From: Ottowia testudinis
Lineage (GTDB): Bacteria > Pseudomonadota > Gammaproteobacteria > Burkholderiales > Burkholderiaceae_C
NCBI RefSeq assembly: GCF_017498525.1
Contig: NZ_CP071796.1
Span: 496,001-560,000, forward strand
Reading direction: 5' to 3'
DNA: 64,000 nucleotides
Below are positions 43,570 to 51,858 of the stretch, piece after piece. The notes under the pieces are model-generated. The model had not been told where the DNA came from, searched no databases, and was given only the letters and a program-made list of their open reading frames with translations. The first letter of the stretch is position 1. The number at the start of each line of letters is the position of its first letter. The position numbers and the translations under genes were made by a program.

Positions 43570-44409
43570 ATGACCAACCGTACCCCACATCCCTTGTTCC
43601 GCCGCACGCACGGCACCTTGGCGCTGGCTGTCGTGGCGGCCACCGCATGGCTGGCCGGCTGCGCCGCGCCCGGCGGCGCCAGCGACCGCGGCTCCCCGGC
43701 CGCCGTGGCCCGCAGCGCTGCCGCGCCCCTGATCCAGGTGCCCCCGTCCAGCGTCGGCACGTGGGTGGATCTGGGCCACGTATTGGCCCCCTGGCTGGCG
43801 GGCGACGCGCCGGTGCCCGTCAGCGGCCCGGCGGCGCCCACGCGCATTGCCGGTCTGCAGCGCGAGGACGGCCGTTGGCTGGCCATCGTCATTGCCCAGG
43901 TGGCGCCCAGTGGCGGCGCGCCTTGCCCGCTGCCGACCAGCCTGCACGTGGTTGACAGCGGCACCACGGCCGACGGCTGCTTGCGCATGCGGCGCGACGC
44001 CGACTTCGACCGCTGGTTGCCGCAGCAGCATTCGGTGCTGTACCAATGGCTCGAAGGCCGCCATTGGGCGTCGCGCCCGCGCGCCTGGGTCGGCTTCCGC
44101 GTGCCGGCCGACAGCGGCCGCGCCATCGAGGCGCATGCGCTGATCGACCCGGCGCTGATCGAGCCCGTCAGCCGCAGCAACGCCGACTTCCTGGCCGGCG
44201 GCCAACCTGGTGTGCAATGGGCGCGCGCTTTTGCAGCCGCCACGCGCGCGGCCAGCGCTGGCGGCGCGCTCAACGTGCCACCGTTCCCGTTCGCGCCCAA
44301 GGTGGCGCCGCCGGCCCAGCCCGCCGTTGTGGCGCCGCCGCCGGCACGCGCCACGCAGGTGCCGCCACCGCGTCCGCCGGTGCAGGCCCCGCGCCGCGAC
44401 CGCGAATAA
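43570..44409 (+). CDS. Proline-rich lipoprotein of unknown function
   Basis: 279-residue predicted lipoprotein: after Arg/His-rich start, hydrophobic LALAVVAATAWLAGC (lipobox Cys31). The mature protein has no family I recognise; the middle (SPLIQVPPSSVGTWVDLGHVLAPWLA, RWLAIVIAQVAP, SVLYQWLEGRHWASRPRAWVGFRVP) is globular and the C-terminus (about 235-279) is an Ala/Pro-rich tail with PPP motifs. It starts 8 bp after pntAA and is followed 55 bp later by pntAB, so it sits inside the transhydrogenase operon. Envelope location and operon position are visible; function is not. Confidence 0.65.
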   Translation: MTNRTPHPLFRRTHGTLALAVVAATAWLAGCAAPGGASDRGSPAAVARSAAAPLIQVPPSSVGTWVDLGHVLAPWLAGDAPVPVSGPAAPTRIAGLQREDGRWLAIVIAQVAPSGGAPCPLPTSLHVVDSGTTADGCLRMRRDADFDRWLPQQHSVLYQWLEGRHWASRPRAWVGFRVPADSGRAIEAHALIDPALIEPVSRSNADFLAGGQPGVQWARAFAAATRAASAGGALNVPPFPFAPKVAPPAQPAVVAPPPARATQVPPPRPPVQAPRRDRE

Positions 44410-44464
44410 GCCGCTGTCCCGCGCCCTTCAACCCGCTCAAGACAAATCGCCGGAGGAGACTTTC

Positions 44465-44788
44465 ATGGACATCGTTTCGCCCACCGTCATCAACCTGATC
44501 ATCTTCGTGCTGGCGATCTATGTGGGCTACCACGTGGTGTGGACCGTGACGCCCGCGCTTCACACGCCGCTGATGGCGGTGACCAATGCCATCTCGGCCA
44601 TCGTCATCGTGGGCGCCATGCTGGCCGCCGCGCTGACCGAAGGCGCCTTCGGCAAGGTGATGGGCGTGGCTGCCGTAGCGCTCGCGGCGGTCAACATTTT
44701 CGGCGGCTTCCTGGTCACGCGCAGGATGCTGGAGATGTTCAAGAAAAAAGAACGAAAAACAACCCCAGCGCCCGACAAACAAGCGTGA
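44465..44788 (+). CDS. pntAB: NAD(P) transhydrogenase subunit alpha part 2
   Basis: Small membrane subunit: 107 residues with three helices (INLIIFVLAIYVGYHVVW; AISAIVIVGAMLAAAL; VMGVAAVALAAVNIFGGFLVTRRML). The last helix and VTRRMLEMFKKK match the PntA C-terminal membrane part. GGAGGAGA at 44452-44459 is the ribosome site. The C-terminal codons (ending TPAPDKQA) and the TGA stop lie in a fragment of repeat A (copy 15). Confidence 0.93.
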   Translation: MDIVSPTVINLIIFVLAIYVGYHVVWTVTPALHTPLMAVTNAISAIVIVGAMLAAALTEGAFGKVMGVAAVALAAVNIFGGFLVTRRMLEMFKKKERKTTPAPDKQA

Positions 44789-44802
44789 GCAGCTATAAAT
44801 TG
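44769..44802 (+). repeat. Repeat A, copy 15 (partial, pntAB end)
   Basis: CGACAAACAAGCGTGAGCAGCTATAAATTGAGG: the right half of the family spans the pntAB stop and lies directly before the pntB ribosome site. Confidence 0.65.
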
Positions 44803-44816
44803 AGGAGCGAATTTCC

Positions 44817-46253
44817 ATGAGCATGAACCTCGTCACGCTGCTGTATCTGGTGGCCAGCATCTGTTTCATTCAAGCTTTGAAGGGCCTGAGCCACCCCACC
44901 ACCTCGATCCGCGGCAACCTGTTCGGCATGGCCGGCATGACGATCGCCGTGCTGACCACGGCGGCGCTGATCGTCAAGCTGGCCGGCTCGGCGCTGGGCC
45001 TGGGCTGGGTGCTGCTGGGCTTGGTGGTCGGCGGCGGCTATGGCGCCTGGCGCGCCAAGACCGTCGAGATGACCAAGATGCCCGAGCTGGTGGCGTTCTT
45101 CCACAGCATGATCGGTCTGGCGGCGGTGCTGATTGCCGGCGCCACGGTGGCCGAGCCCTGGGCCTTCGGCATCGCCGAGCACCCGGTCAACGGCGTCGGC
45201 GGGCTGATTCCGGGCGGCAACCGCATCGAGCTGGCGTTGGGCGCCTTCATCGGCGCGGTCACCTTCAGCGGATCCGTCATCGCCTGGGGCAAGCTGTCGG
45301 GCACGTCCAAGTTTCGGTTATTCCAGGGCGCGCCGGTGACCTTTCCCGGTCAGCACTGGCTGAACCTGGCACTGGGCGTGCTGGCGCTGTTCTTTCTGTT
45401 CGGTTTCTGGCATTCGCAAAGCGCGTTCGACTTCGCCATGGTGTGCCTGCTGGGCTTCATCATCGGCGTGACGCTGATCATCCCCATTGGCGGCGCCGAC
45501 ATGCCGGTGGTGGTCAGCATGCTCAACAGCTATTCGGGCTGGGCGGCGGCGGGCATCGGCTTCAGCCTGAACAACAGCATGCTGATCATTGCCGGCTCGC
45601 TGGTGGGCAGCTCGGGCGCGATCCTGAGCTACATCATGTGCAAGGCCATGAACCGCTCGTTCTTCAACGTGATCCTGGGCGGCTTCGGCGGCGAGGCGGG
45701 CGCGACGGCTGCCGGCGCGCAGGAGCAGCGCCCGGTGAAAAGCGGCAGCGCCGACGACGCGGCCTTCATGCTCAGTAACGCGGACAGCGTGATCATCGTG
45801 CCCGGCTACGGCCTGGCGGTGGCGCGCGCGCAGCACGCCGTGAAGGAGCTGGCGCAAAAGCTCACCGACAAGGGTATCGACGTCAAATACGCCATCCACC
45901 CCGTGGCCGGCCGCATGCCCGGCCACATGAACGTGCTGCTGGCCGAGGCCGAGGTGCCCTACGACCAGGTGCACGAGATGGAAGACGTCAACGGCGAATT
46001 CGGCCAGGCCGACGTCGCCATCATCCTGGGCGCCAACGACGTGGTGAACCCGGCTGCGCTGCAAAAGGGCACGCCCATCTACGGCATGCCGATCCTCGAC
46101 GCCTACAAGGCCAAGACGGTGATCGTCAACAAGCGTTCGATGGCGGCGGGTTATGCAGGCCTGGACAACGAGCTGTTCTACATGGACAAGACCATGATGG
46201 TGTTCGGCGACGCCAAGAAGGTGGTCGAGGACATTGGCAAGGCGATCGAGTAA
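44817..46253 (+). CDS. pntB: NAD(P) transhydrogenase subunit beta
   Basis: Membrane and NADP(H)-binding subunit, 478 residues. Nine hydrophobic helices followed by the NADP domain: IVPGYGLAVARAQHAVKELAQ (Rossmann-like, GYGLAV) and RMPGHMNVLLAEAEVPY, DVAIILGANDVVNPAA, KRSMAAGYAGLDNELFY are signatures. Uses the proton gradient to make NADPH from NADH together with PntAA/PntAB. Last gene of the pnt operon. Confidence 0.96.
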   Translation: MSMNLVTLLYLVASICFIQALKGLSHPTTSIRGNLFGMAGMTIAVLTTAALIVKLAGSALGLGWVLLGLVVGGGYGAWRAKTVEMTKMPELVAFFHSMIGLAAVLIAGATVAEPWAFGIAEHPVNGVGGLIPGGNRIELALGAFIGAVTFSGSVIAWGKLSGTSKFRLFQGAPVTFPGQHWLNLALGVLALFFLFGFWHSQSAFDFAMVCLLGFIIGVTLIIPIGGADMPVVVSMLNSYSGWAAAGIGFSLNNSMLIIAGSLVGSSGAILSYIMCKAMNRSFFNVILGGFGGEAGATAAGAQEQRPVKSGSADDAAFMLSNADSVIIVPGYGLAVARAQHAVKELAQKLTDKGIDVKYAIHPVAGRMPGHMNVLLAEAEVPYDQVHEMEDVNGEFGQADVAIILGANDVVNPAALQKGTPIYGMPILDAYKAKTVIVNKRSMAAGYAGLDNELFYMDKTMMVFGDAKKVVEDIGKAIE

Positions 46254-46292
46254 CCAAGAAGACCCCACTTTTGGCATCAGAGGCTGCATGAT

Positions 46293-46314
46293 TTTCCGCA
46301 CGATCGTGCGGAAA
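46293..46314. promoter_or_regulatory. Perfect 22-bp palindrome, candidate operator
   Basis: Core CCGCACGATCGTGCGG flanked by TTT/AAA, dyad-symmetric throughout, about 165 bp before fadD. Such ACGATCGT-centred palindromes suit TetR-family regulators; fatty-acid regulators of that family (FadP-type) are known in beta-proteobacteria. Binding here is inferred, not shown. Confidence 0.6.
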
Positions 46315-46406
46315 GTATCGCTAAATGATGCTAATCGATGGAGGCGGCTCTTCTTCAGGAAAACGCCAGTACCGAATCGGGCGAAAGCGTTACAGAATGC
46401 ATAGGC

Positions 46407-46437
46407 GCGCCCAATGCCGGGCGCCCATTTCCTTTTT
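46407..46437 (+). terminator. Possible weak terminator hairpin
   Basis: Stem GCGCCC/GGGCGC with loop AATGCC, followed by ATTTCCTTTTT. May end pnt transcription before fadD; the stem is short. Confidence 0.35.
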
Positions 46438-46479
46438 GACGACACGGCCCACGACAGGCCGCGCAGGAGTTTGCTCGAC

Positions 46480-48192
46480 ATGACCGACCCACGCATTTGG
46501 CTGCCGCACTACCCTGAAGGCGTACCGGCCGACATCGACCCTTCGCAGTACACGTCCCTGGTGGCGCTGATGGACGACAGCTTCAAGCAGTACGCCGACC
46601 GCACGGCCTACAGCTTCATGGGCAAGGACGTCAGCTACGCCGAGACCGACGCCCAGAGCCGCGCCATGGCCGCCTACCTGCAGAGCCTGGGTCTGGCGCG
46701 CGGCGACCGCGTGGCCATCATGATGCCCAACGTGCCACAGTACCCGGCCACGGTGGCGGGCATCCTGCGCGCGGGCTACGTGGTGGTCAACGTCAACCCG
46801 CTGTACACCGCGCGCGAGCTGGAGCATCAACTCAAGGACTCCGGCGCCAAGGCCATCGTCATCATCGAGAACTTCGCCGCCACGCTGCAGAAGTGCATCG
46901 CCAGCACGCCGGTCAAGCACGTGGTGCTGGCCAGCATGGGCGACCGGCTGGGCGGCCTGAAGGGGATGATCGTCAACTTCGTGGTGCGCAAGGTCAAGAA
47001 GCTGGTGCCGCTCTTCAGCTTGCCCGGCGCCGTGCGTTACAACGACGCCATCGCCCAGGGTCAGCGCTCGTCCTTCGCCGCGCCGCCGATCGGCCCGGAC
47101 GATGTGGCGGTGCTGCAGTACACCGGCGGCACCACGGGCGTGTCGAAAGGTGCCGTGCTGCTGCACCGCAACCTGATTGCCAACGTGCTGCAGTCCGAGG
47201 CCTGGAACGAGCCGGTGATGCGGCAGGTTCCAGACGGTGAGCAGCCCACCAGCGTCTGCGCGCTGCCGCTCTATCACATCTTCGCGTTCACGGTGAACAT
47301 GATGCTGAGCCTGCGCAACGGCGGCAAGGTGATCCTGATTCCCAATCCGCGCGATCTGCCGGCGGTGCTCAAGGAGTTGTCCAAGCACACCTTTCACAGC
47401 TTTCCGGCGGTCAACACACTGTTCAACGGCCTGGCGCACCACCCCGACTTCAACACCGTCGACTGGAGCCACCTGAAGGTGTCGGTCGGCGGCGGCATGG
47501 CGGTGCAGGGCGCGGTGGCCAAGCTGTGGCTGGAGAAAACCGGCTGCCCGATCTGCGAGGGCTACGGCCTGTCGGAGACCAGCCCCTCGGCCACCTGCAA
47601 CCCGGTGACGGCCAAGGAATTCACCGGCACCATCGGCCTGCCGATTCCCAGCACCTACATCCGCATCCTGGACGACGACGGCCGCCCGGTGCCGCTGGGC
47701 CAGGCCGGCGAGATCGCCATCAAGGGCCCGCAGGTCATGGCCGGCTATTGGCAGCGGCCCGATGAAACGGCCAAGGTCATGACGGCCGACGGCTACTTCA
47801 AATCGGGCGACATCGGCATCATGGACGAGCGCGGCTACACCCGCATCGTCGACCGCAAGAAGGACATGATCCTGGTCAGCGGCTTCAACGTCTACCCGAA
47901 CGAGGTCGAGGACGTGGTCGCCGCCATGCCGGGCGTGCTCGAGGCGGCGGCCGTGGGCGTGCCGGACGAGAAGATGGGCGAGGCCGTCAAGCTGGTCATC
48001 GTCAAGAAGGACGCGGCCCTGACCGAGGACGCCGTGCGCCAGTACTGCCACGACAACCTCACCGGCTACAAACGCCCGCGCGTGATCGAGTTCCGCGACG
48101 AACTGCCCAAGACGCCGGTGGGCAAGGTGCTGCGCCGCGAACTGCGCGACAGGCCGCCGGCCGTCAAGGCGGCAGGCGTGCCGGTCAACTGA
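46480..48192 (+). CDS. fadD: Long-chain fatty acyl-CoA ligase
   Basis: Activates fatty acids to acyl-CoA for beta-oxidation. 570 residues of the FadD type. AMP/ATP loop YTGGTTGVSKGA (from residue 214), adenylate motif GYGLSETSP, YFKSGDIGIMDERGY, and the FadD signature DRKKDMILVSGFNVYPNEVEDV. The C-terminal GYKRPRVIEFRDELPKTPVGKVLRREL is standard. ATG 46480 follows GCAGGAGT. A perfect 22-bp palindrome upstream is a likely operator. Confidence 0.93.
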   Translation: MTDPRIWLPHYPEGVPADIDPSQYTSLVALMDDSFKQYADRTAYSFMGKDVSYAETDAQSRAMAAYLQSLGLARGDRVAIMMPNVPQYPATVAGILRAGYVVVNVNPLYTARELEHQLKDSGAKAIVIIENFAATLQKCIASTPVKHVVLASMGDRLGGLKGMIVNFVVRKVKKLVPLFSLPGAVRYNDAIAQGQRSSFAAPPIGPDDVAVLQYTGGTTGVSKGAVLLHRNLIANVLQSEAWNEPVMRQVPDGEQPTSVCALPLYHIFAFTVNMMLSLRNGGKVILIPNPRDLPAVLKELSKHTFHSFPAVNTLFNGLAHHPDFNTVDWSHLKVSVGGGMAVQGAVAKLWLEKTGCPICEGYGLSETSPSATCNPVTAKEFTGTIGLPIPSTYIRILDDDGRPVPLGQAGEIAIKGPQVMAGYWQRPDETAKVMTADGYFKSGDIGIMDERGYTRIVDRKKDMILVSGFNVYPNEVEDVVAAMPGVLEAAAVGVPDEKMGEAVKLVIVKKDAALTEDAVRQYCHDNLTGYKRPRVIEFRDELPKTPVGKVLRRELRDRPPAVKAAGVPVN

Positions 48193-48208
48193 GCCGTCGC
48201 GCGCATTC

Positions 48209-48270
48209 TTTTTGCTATTGATAACGGAGCTGTCCGCGCTGGATGGGCGGGCGCGAGGGCCTGATTTTTC
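48209..48270 (-). repeat. Repeat A, copy 16 (degenerate)
   Basis: TTTTTGCTATTGATAACGGAGCTGTCCGCGCTGGATGGGCGGGCGCGAGGGCCTGATTTTT. Degenerate stem; sits directly before the mtnN start, where no purine-rich ribosome site is evident. Confidence 0.65.
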
Positions 48271-49032
48271 ATGAAACCCGTCAACCGCACCGGCATCGTG
48301 GCCGCCATGCACCCCGAGCTGGCGGCCGTGTTGGCGGCGATGCCGGATGAGCAGCGCGAGCCCGTCGCCACGCGCGACTTCTGGCGTGGCCACTGGGCGG
48401 GCCACGAGGTGGTGGCCGTGCTCTCGCGCGTCGGCAAGGTGGCGGCGGCGACCACCGCCACGCTGCTGATCGAGCGCTTTCAGGTCGATCGCATCGTCTT
48501 CACCGGCACCGCCGGTGGTCTGGGCGATGGCGTGCGCGTGGGCGACGTGGTGGTGGCCGGCGCCTTCATGCAGCACGACATGGACGCCTCGCCGCTGTTC
48601 CCGCGCTTCGAGGTGCCGCTTACCGGCTGCGCACGCTTCGACACCGACCCTGCGCTGTCAGCCCGGCTGTGCAGCGCCGCTGAAGCCGTGCTGTCGCGCG
48701 CCGAAGGCACGCTGGGGGTCGACGCGGTGGCCGAATTCGCGCTGCAGTCGCCGCGCGTGCACCGGGGCCTGATCGTCAGCGGCGACCGCTTCGTCGCCAC
48801 CAGCGCCGAAAGTGCCAAGCTGAGGCAGGCGCTGCCCGATGCGCTGGCGGTGGAAATGGAAGGCGCCGCCGTGGCGCAGGTGTGCCGCGACTTCGGTGTG
48901 CCCTTTGCCGCGCTGCGCACCGTCAGCGACCGTGCCGACGACGCCGCGCACGTCGATTTCATGCGCTTCATCGACCAGGTCGCCAGCCGCTACAGCGTGA
49001 CGATCCTGGGCGCGTTTTTCAAGTCGCTATGA
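48271..49032 (+). CDS. mtnN: 5'-Methylthioadenosine/S-adenosylhomocysteine nucleosidase
   Basis: Cleaves adenine from methylthioadenosine and S-adenosylhomocysteine. 253 residues. TGIVAAMHPELAAVL matches the N-terminus with the catalytic glutamate; FTGTAGGLGDGVRVGDVVVA, VSGDRFVA and VEMEGAAVAQVC (purine-binding Glu, Met) are family motifs, with the catalytic Asp expected in TVSDRADDA. The stop codon lies at the edge of repeat A copy 17. Confidence 0.92.
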   Translation: MKPVNRTGIVAAMHPELAAVLAAMPDEQREPVATRDFWRGHWAGHEVVAVLSRVGKVAAATTATLLIERFQVDRIVFTGTAGGLGDGVRVGDVVVAGAFMQHDMDASPLFPRFEVPLTGCARFDTDPALSARLCSAAEAVLSRAEGTLGVDAVAEFALQSPRVHRGLIVSGDRFVATSAESAKLRQALPDALAVEMEGAAVAQVCRDFGVPFAALRTVSDRADDAAHVDFMRFIDQVASRYSVTILGAFFKSL

Positions 49033-49084
49033 TTTAAATAGCTTCTTGCGCTTGTCTATCAAGCGCTGGAGCCCGTTTTGATCA
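49026..49084 (-). repeat. Repeat A, copy 17
   Basis: GCTATGATTTAAATAGCTTCTTGCGCTTGTCTATCAAGCGCTGGAGCCC: intact stem. It contains the mtnN stop codon. Confidence 0.85.
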
Positions 49085-49116
49085 CAAAAAAGGGCTATCG
49101 ATCAGAGGCTGCTGCC

Positions 49117-49162
49117 CTCACCCCTCCCTCTCCCAAAGGGAGAGGGAGGGGTGAGGGCTGCG
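49117..49162. repeat. Repeat C, copy 3
   Basis: CCCTCACCCCTCCCTCTCCC AAA GGGAGAGGGAGGGGTGAGGG: a near-perfect 20-bp stem with a 3-base loop. Confidence 0.9.
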
Positions 49163-49287
49163 TAGCAAGCCCGCTCCATTTCGATTGGCCGCGGAGCAGG
49201 CCATCCGCGAACGGCGTGGCCGGGCTTGGCCCGGCCACTGCCGTTGTCCCCCAGTGGGGGAAGCCGCGCAGCGGCACAGGGGGCGTC
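49159..49287 (-). repeat. Repeat B, copy 4
   Basis: GCGTAGCAAGCCCGCTCC, GGCCGCGGAGCAGGCCAT, GGGCTTGGCCCGGCC, TTGTCCCCCAGTGGGGGAAGCC, ending at the corA stop. Confidence 0.8.
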
Positions 49288-50275
49288 ATTTCAACCAGCC
49301 GCGCCGCCGGAAATACCACATGGGCAGAAGCGCACTGGCCACCATCAGGCCGATCGCCCACGCGTAGCCATACTGCCATTCCAGTTCGGGCATGAACTTG
49401 AAGTTCATGCCGTACAGGCTGGCCACCAGCGTCGGTGGCAGCAGCGCCACGCTGGCCACCGAGAACAGCTTGATGATCTTGTTCTGGTTGATGTTGATGA
49501 AACCGACCGTCGCGTCCATCAGGAAGTTGATCTTGTCGAACAAAAACGTGGTGTGGCTGTCGAGCGAATCCAGGTCGCGCTGGATCTGGCGCGCCTCCTC
49601 GAACTGCTCGGCATCCAGCATGCGGCTGCGCATCAGAAAACTCACGGCGCGGCGCGTGTCCATCACGTTGCGGCGGATGCGGCCGTTCATGTCCTCCTGG
49701 CGCGCGATGGTGGCCAGCACCGCGCCGGCCACCTCGTCGGTCACGTCGTCGGCCAGCACCATCTTGCCGGCGCCTTCCAGCTCGTCGTAGATGCCCTCCA
49801 GCGTGTCGGCGCAGTATTCGGCGTCGCCGTCCAACAGCGCCAACAGCACGTCCTTGGCGTCGTCCAGCAGGCCGGGCATGCGGCGCGCGCGCATGCGCAG
49901 CAGGCGAAACGCCGGCACCGATTCGTCGTGGATCGAAAACAGCACGCCGTGGCTGCGCAGCTGGTCGTTGGCGTTGTTCAGGATGAAGGCCACGCGCACC
50001 TGGCGGGCTTCATCATCGGTGTCGATCAGCAGAAAGTCGCTGCGGATGTGCAGCTCGCCGTTGTCTTCCTCGTAGAAGCGGGCCGATTCCTCGATGTCCT
50101 CATCGATCGCGTCCTCGGGGATCGACAGGCCGTAGTACTGCTTGACCCAGCGCTTTTCCTCCAGCGTGGGCTCTTCCAGGTCGACCCAGATCGGCCGAAA
50201 GCGCGACAGCTCTTCCAGCGATTCGATCTCTTCCTGAAACAGCCGTCCGTTGGACAGCGTGAAGACGTTGAGCAT
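49286..50275 (-). CDS. corA: Magnesium and cobalt transporter CorA
   Basis: Pentameric divalent-cation channel. 329 residues; long charged cytoplasmic N-terminal domain and two C-terminal helices. The signature YGMNF (GMN motif, end of helix 1, in PPTLVASLYGMNF) and an acidic loop MPELEWQYG are present. ATG 50275 (MLNVFTLSNGRL) chosen; longer frames extend into unrelated sequence. Stop adjoins repeat B. Confidence 0.93.
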   Translation of the reverse strand: MLNVFTLSNGRLFQEEIESLEELSRFRPIWVDLEEPTLEEKRWVKQYYGLSIPEDAIDEDIEESARFYEEDNGELHIRSDFLLIDTDDEARQVRVAFILNNANDQLRSHGVLFSIHDESVPAFRLLRMRARRMPGLLDDAKDVLLALLDGDAEYCADTLEGIYDELEGAGKMVLADDVTDEVAGAVLATIARQEDMNGRIRRNVMDTRRAVSFLMRSRMLDAEQFEEARQIQRDLDSLDSHTTFLFDKINFLMDATVGFININQNKIIKLFSVASVALLPPTLVASLYGMNFKFMPELEWQYGYAWAIGLMVASALLPMWYFRRRGWLK

Positions 50276-50648
50276 GAAACGGATCCCTGGGCAAAGGCGG
50301 TGAATGGGGCGCGGCGGGGTGATGGGGCAGTCGCTTTCAGCCCCCCGCGCGCCAGCGGTCCCAGGGAGGAGAAAGCTATCGACTCGGGACGGGTTCCAAG
50401 GCGTTCTTTCGTCAGCAAAACCAAAGCCTGCAATTATGGCACCGGCCTTTTGCACCGCTGTGTCAACACGCGGGACGCCGACCCACCCCGACAGGAGGGA
50501 ATTGGCGGCCGGGTTGCCAGTGCCGCCAAACGGCGGCATAGTGGTCTTGCATGACAGCGTGACGACACGATTTGTCGGGCGCTGTTGTGGTGGCGGCAGG
50601 GCGCCTGCGCCAGGCCGGCCGTTCATTTATGCCAAAAGGAGGCTATTC
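50276..50648. other. corA-hpf divergent gap
   Basis: The 373 bp between divergent corA and hpf must hold both promoters. I see no gene, repeat of the A/B families or convincing -35/-10 pair. In many proteobacteria hpf follows rpoN, but rpoN is not here. Confidence 0.5.
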
Positions 50649-50978
50649 ATGAACCTGACGATCAGCGGACACCACCTCGACGTCACGCCTGCGCTGCGCA
50701 GCTACGTGACGGGCAAACTCGACCGGATCACCCGGCATTTCGACCAGGTGGTGGACGTCAAGGTGTTGCTCTCACTCGAAAACCAGAAGGAGAAAGACAA
50801 GCGACAACGGGCCGAATGCCGTATTGGCGTCAAGGGCAATGACCTGTTCGCGGAGAGCAGCCACGAAGACCTGTACGCCGCCGTGGACGAGCTGGTCGAC
50901 AAGCTGGATCGCCAGCTTGTGAAGCACAAGGACAAAATTCAGTCGCATGGCCGCGCGGCGGCCAAGCATTTGATGTAG
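50649..50978 (+). CDS. hpf: Ribosome hibernation-promoting factor, short form
   Basis: 109-residue HPF/YfiA-family protein that binds the 30S decoding region and helps silence ribosomes in stationary phase. [32 protein letters not shown] and the later [28 protein letters not shown] are typical. No C-terminal dimerisation domain, so short HPF. Strong AAAAGGAGG ribosome site. Followed by ptsN and hprK, the usual beta-proteobacterial order, but a terminator separates it from ptsN. Confidence 0.95.
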   Translation: MNLTISGHHLDVTPALRSYVTGKLDRITRHFDQVVDVKVLLSLENQKEKDKRQRAECRIGVKGNDLFAESSHEDLYAAVDELVDKLDRQLVKHKDKIQSHGRAAAKHLM

Positions 50979-51021
50979 TATCGTGTAACAACAAAGAGCG
51001 AAGACTGTAGATCCAATTTGC

Positions 51022-51058
51022 AAGCCGCGCCGGTTCATTCCGGGCGGCTTTCTTTTTC
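51022..51058 (+). terminator. Terminator after hpf
   Basis: Stem AAGCCGC/GCGGCTT with inner CCGG pairing, followed by TTTCTTTTTC. 44 bp past the hpf stop. Confidence 0.85.
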
Positions 51059-51214
51059 TGCCGCGCCATGCCGCTATCACCGGAAAGTACCCCAGACGAT
51101 TGGCGCAGCCTGCACGCGGAGCGATTGGTGTGACATATTTCTCGGCACCGGCCGGCACGGTGCAGTGGCGCCGCCTGGGGGCAGCCGGCGCTCAGCGCGC
51201 ATAATCCAGCGTCC

Positions 51215-51691
51215 ATGTCCATGAACCGCCTAGCCTCCATCCTTCCGGCGTCACAGGTGCTGGTCGGCGTCGAAGCCACCAGCAAAAAGCGTGCTTTCGA
51301 AGAAGCCGGCCTGTTGTTCGAGAACCTCCACGGCCTGTCACGCGCGCTGATCACCGACAGCCTGTTCGCGCGCGAACGGCTCGGTTCGACCGGCCTCGGC
51401 CACGGCGTGGCGATCCCGCACGGGCGCATCAAGGGCCTGAAGGCGCCGATGGCCGCCGTGCTGCAACTGGCGCAACCCATCGGCTTCGATGCACCGGACG
51501 AGCAGCCCGTGGGCCTGCTGATTTTCCTGCTGGTGCCGGAAGCGGCCACCCAGAAACACCTGGAGATCCTGTCCGAGATCGCCGAACTGCTGAGCGACGC
51601 CGGTCTGCGCGAGCGCATCAAGTCGGCCCCGTCGGCGCACGAGCTGCATGGGCTGATTGCGAACTGGAAATCCGCACAGACCACCCCCTGA
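51215..51691 (+). CDS. ptsN: Nitrogen-PTS EIIA protein
   Basis: EIIA-Ntr of the regulatory phosphotransferase system, 158 residues. Phospho-acceptor His69 in GVAIPHGRI; ARERLGSTGLGHG and VFLLVPE-like LIFLLVPEAATQKHLEILSEIAELL are family blocks. Its stop CCCTGA is the start of repeat B copy 5. Upstream of hprK; both act in N/C and potassium signalling in proteobacteria. Confidence 0.94.
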   Translation: MSMNRLASILPASQVLVGVEATSKKRAFEEAGLLFENLHGLSRALITDSLFARERLGSTGLGHGVAIPHGRIKGLKAPMAAVLQLAQPIGFDAPDEQPVGLLIFLLVPEAATQKHLEILSEIAELLSDAGLRERIKSAPSAHELHGLIANWKSAQTTP

Positions 51692-51815
51692 GCCGCTGAC
51701 GCGGCCTTCCTTCTGGAAGGGGGACAAAGCTGGTGGTCGGGGGCGCGCCCCGGCCAAGGCGCTCCCGTGTGGCCTGCTCTGCGACCCCCTTTGGACTTGC
51801 TGCGCAGGCCCGCTG
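51685..51815 (+). repeat. Repeat B, copy 5
   Basis: CCCCCTGAGCCGC, GGCCTTCCTTCTGGAAGGGGGACAA, GGCCAAGGCGCTCCCGTGTGGCCTGCTCTGCGACC. It contains the ptsN stop codon and separates ptsN from hprK. Confidence 0.75.
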
Positions 51816-51858
51816 CGCCATCGCATAGACTGGCGCAGGTCATTTTTTCGCGCCCGCC

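Noticed and set aside
46390-48576. Long minus-strand frame opposite fadD and mtnN
   Set aside because: Shadow of fadD; no family motif, and His/Arg/Gly-rich composition as expected for antisense of GC-rich codons.
50530-50560. Possible sigma-54 promoter before hpf (GGCAT ... TTGCA)
   Set aside because: The spacing between the GG and GC elements is about two bases too long for a sigma-54 site.
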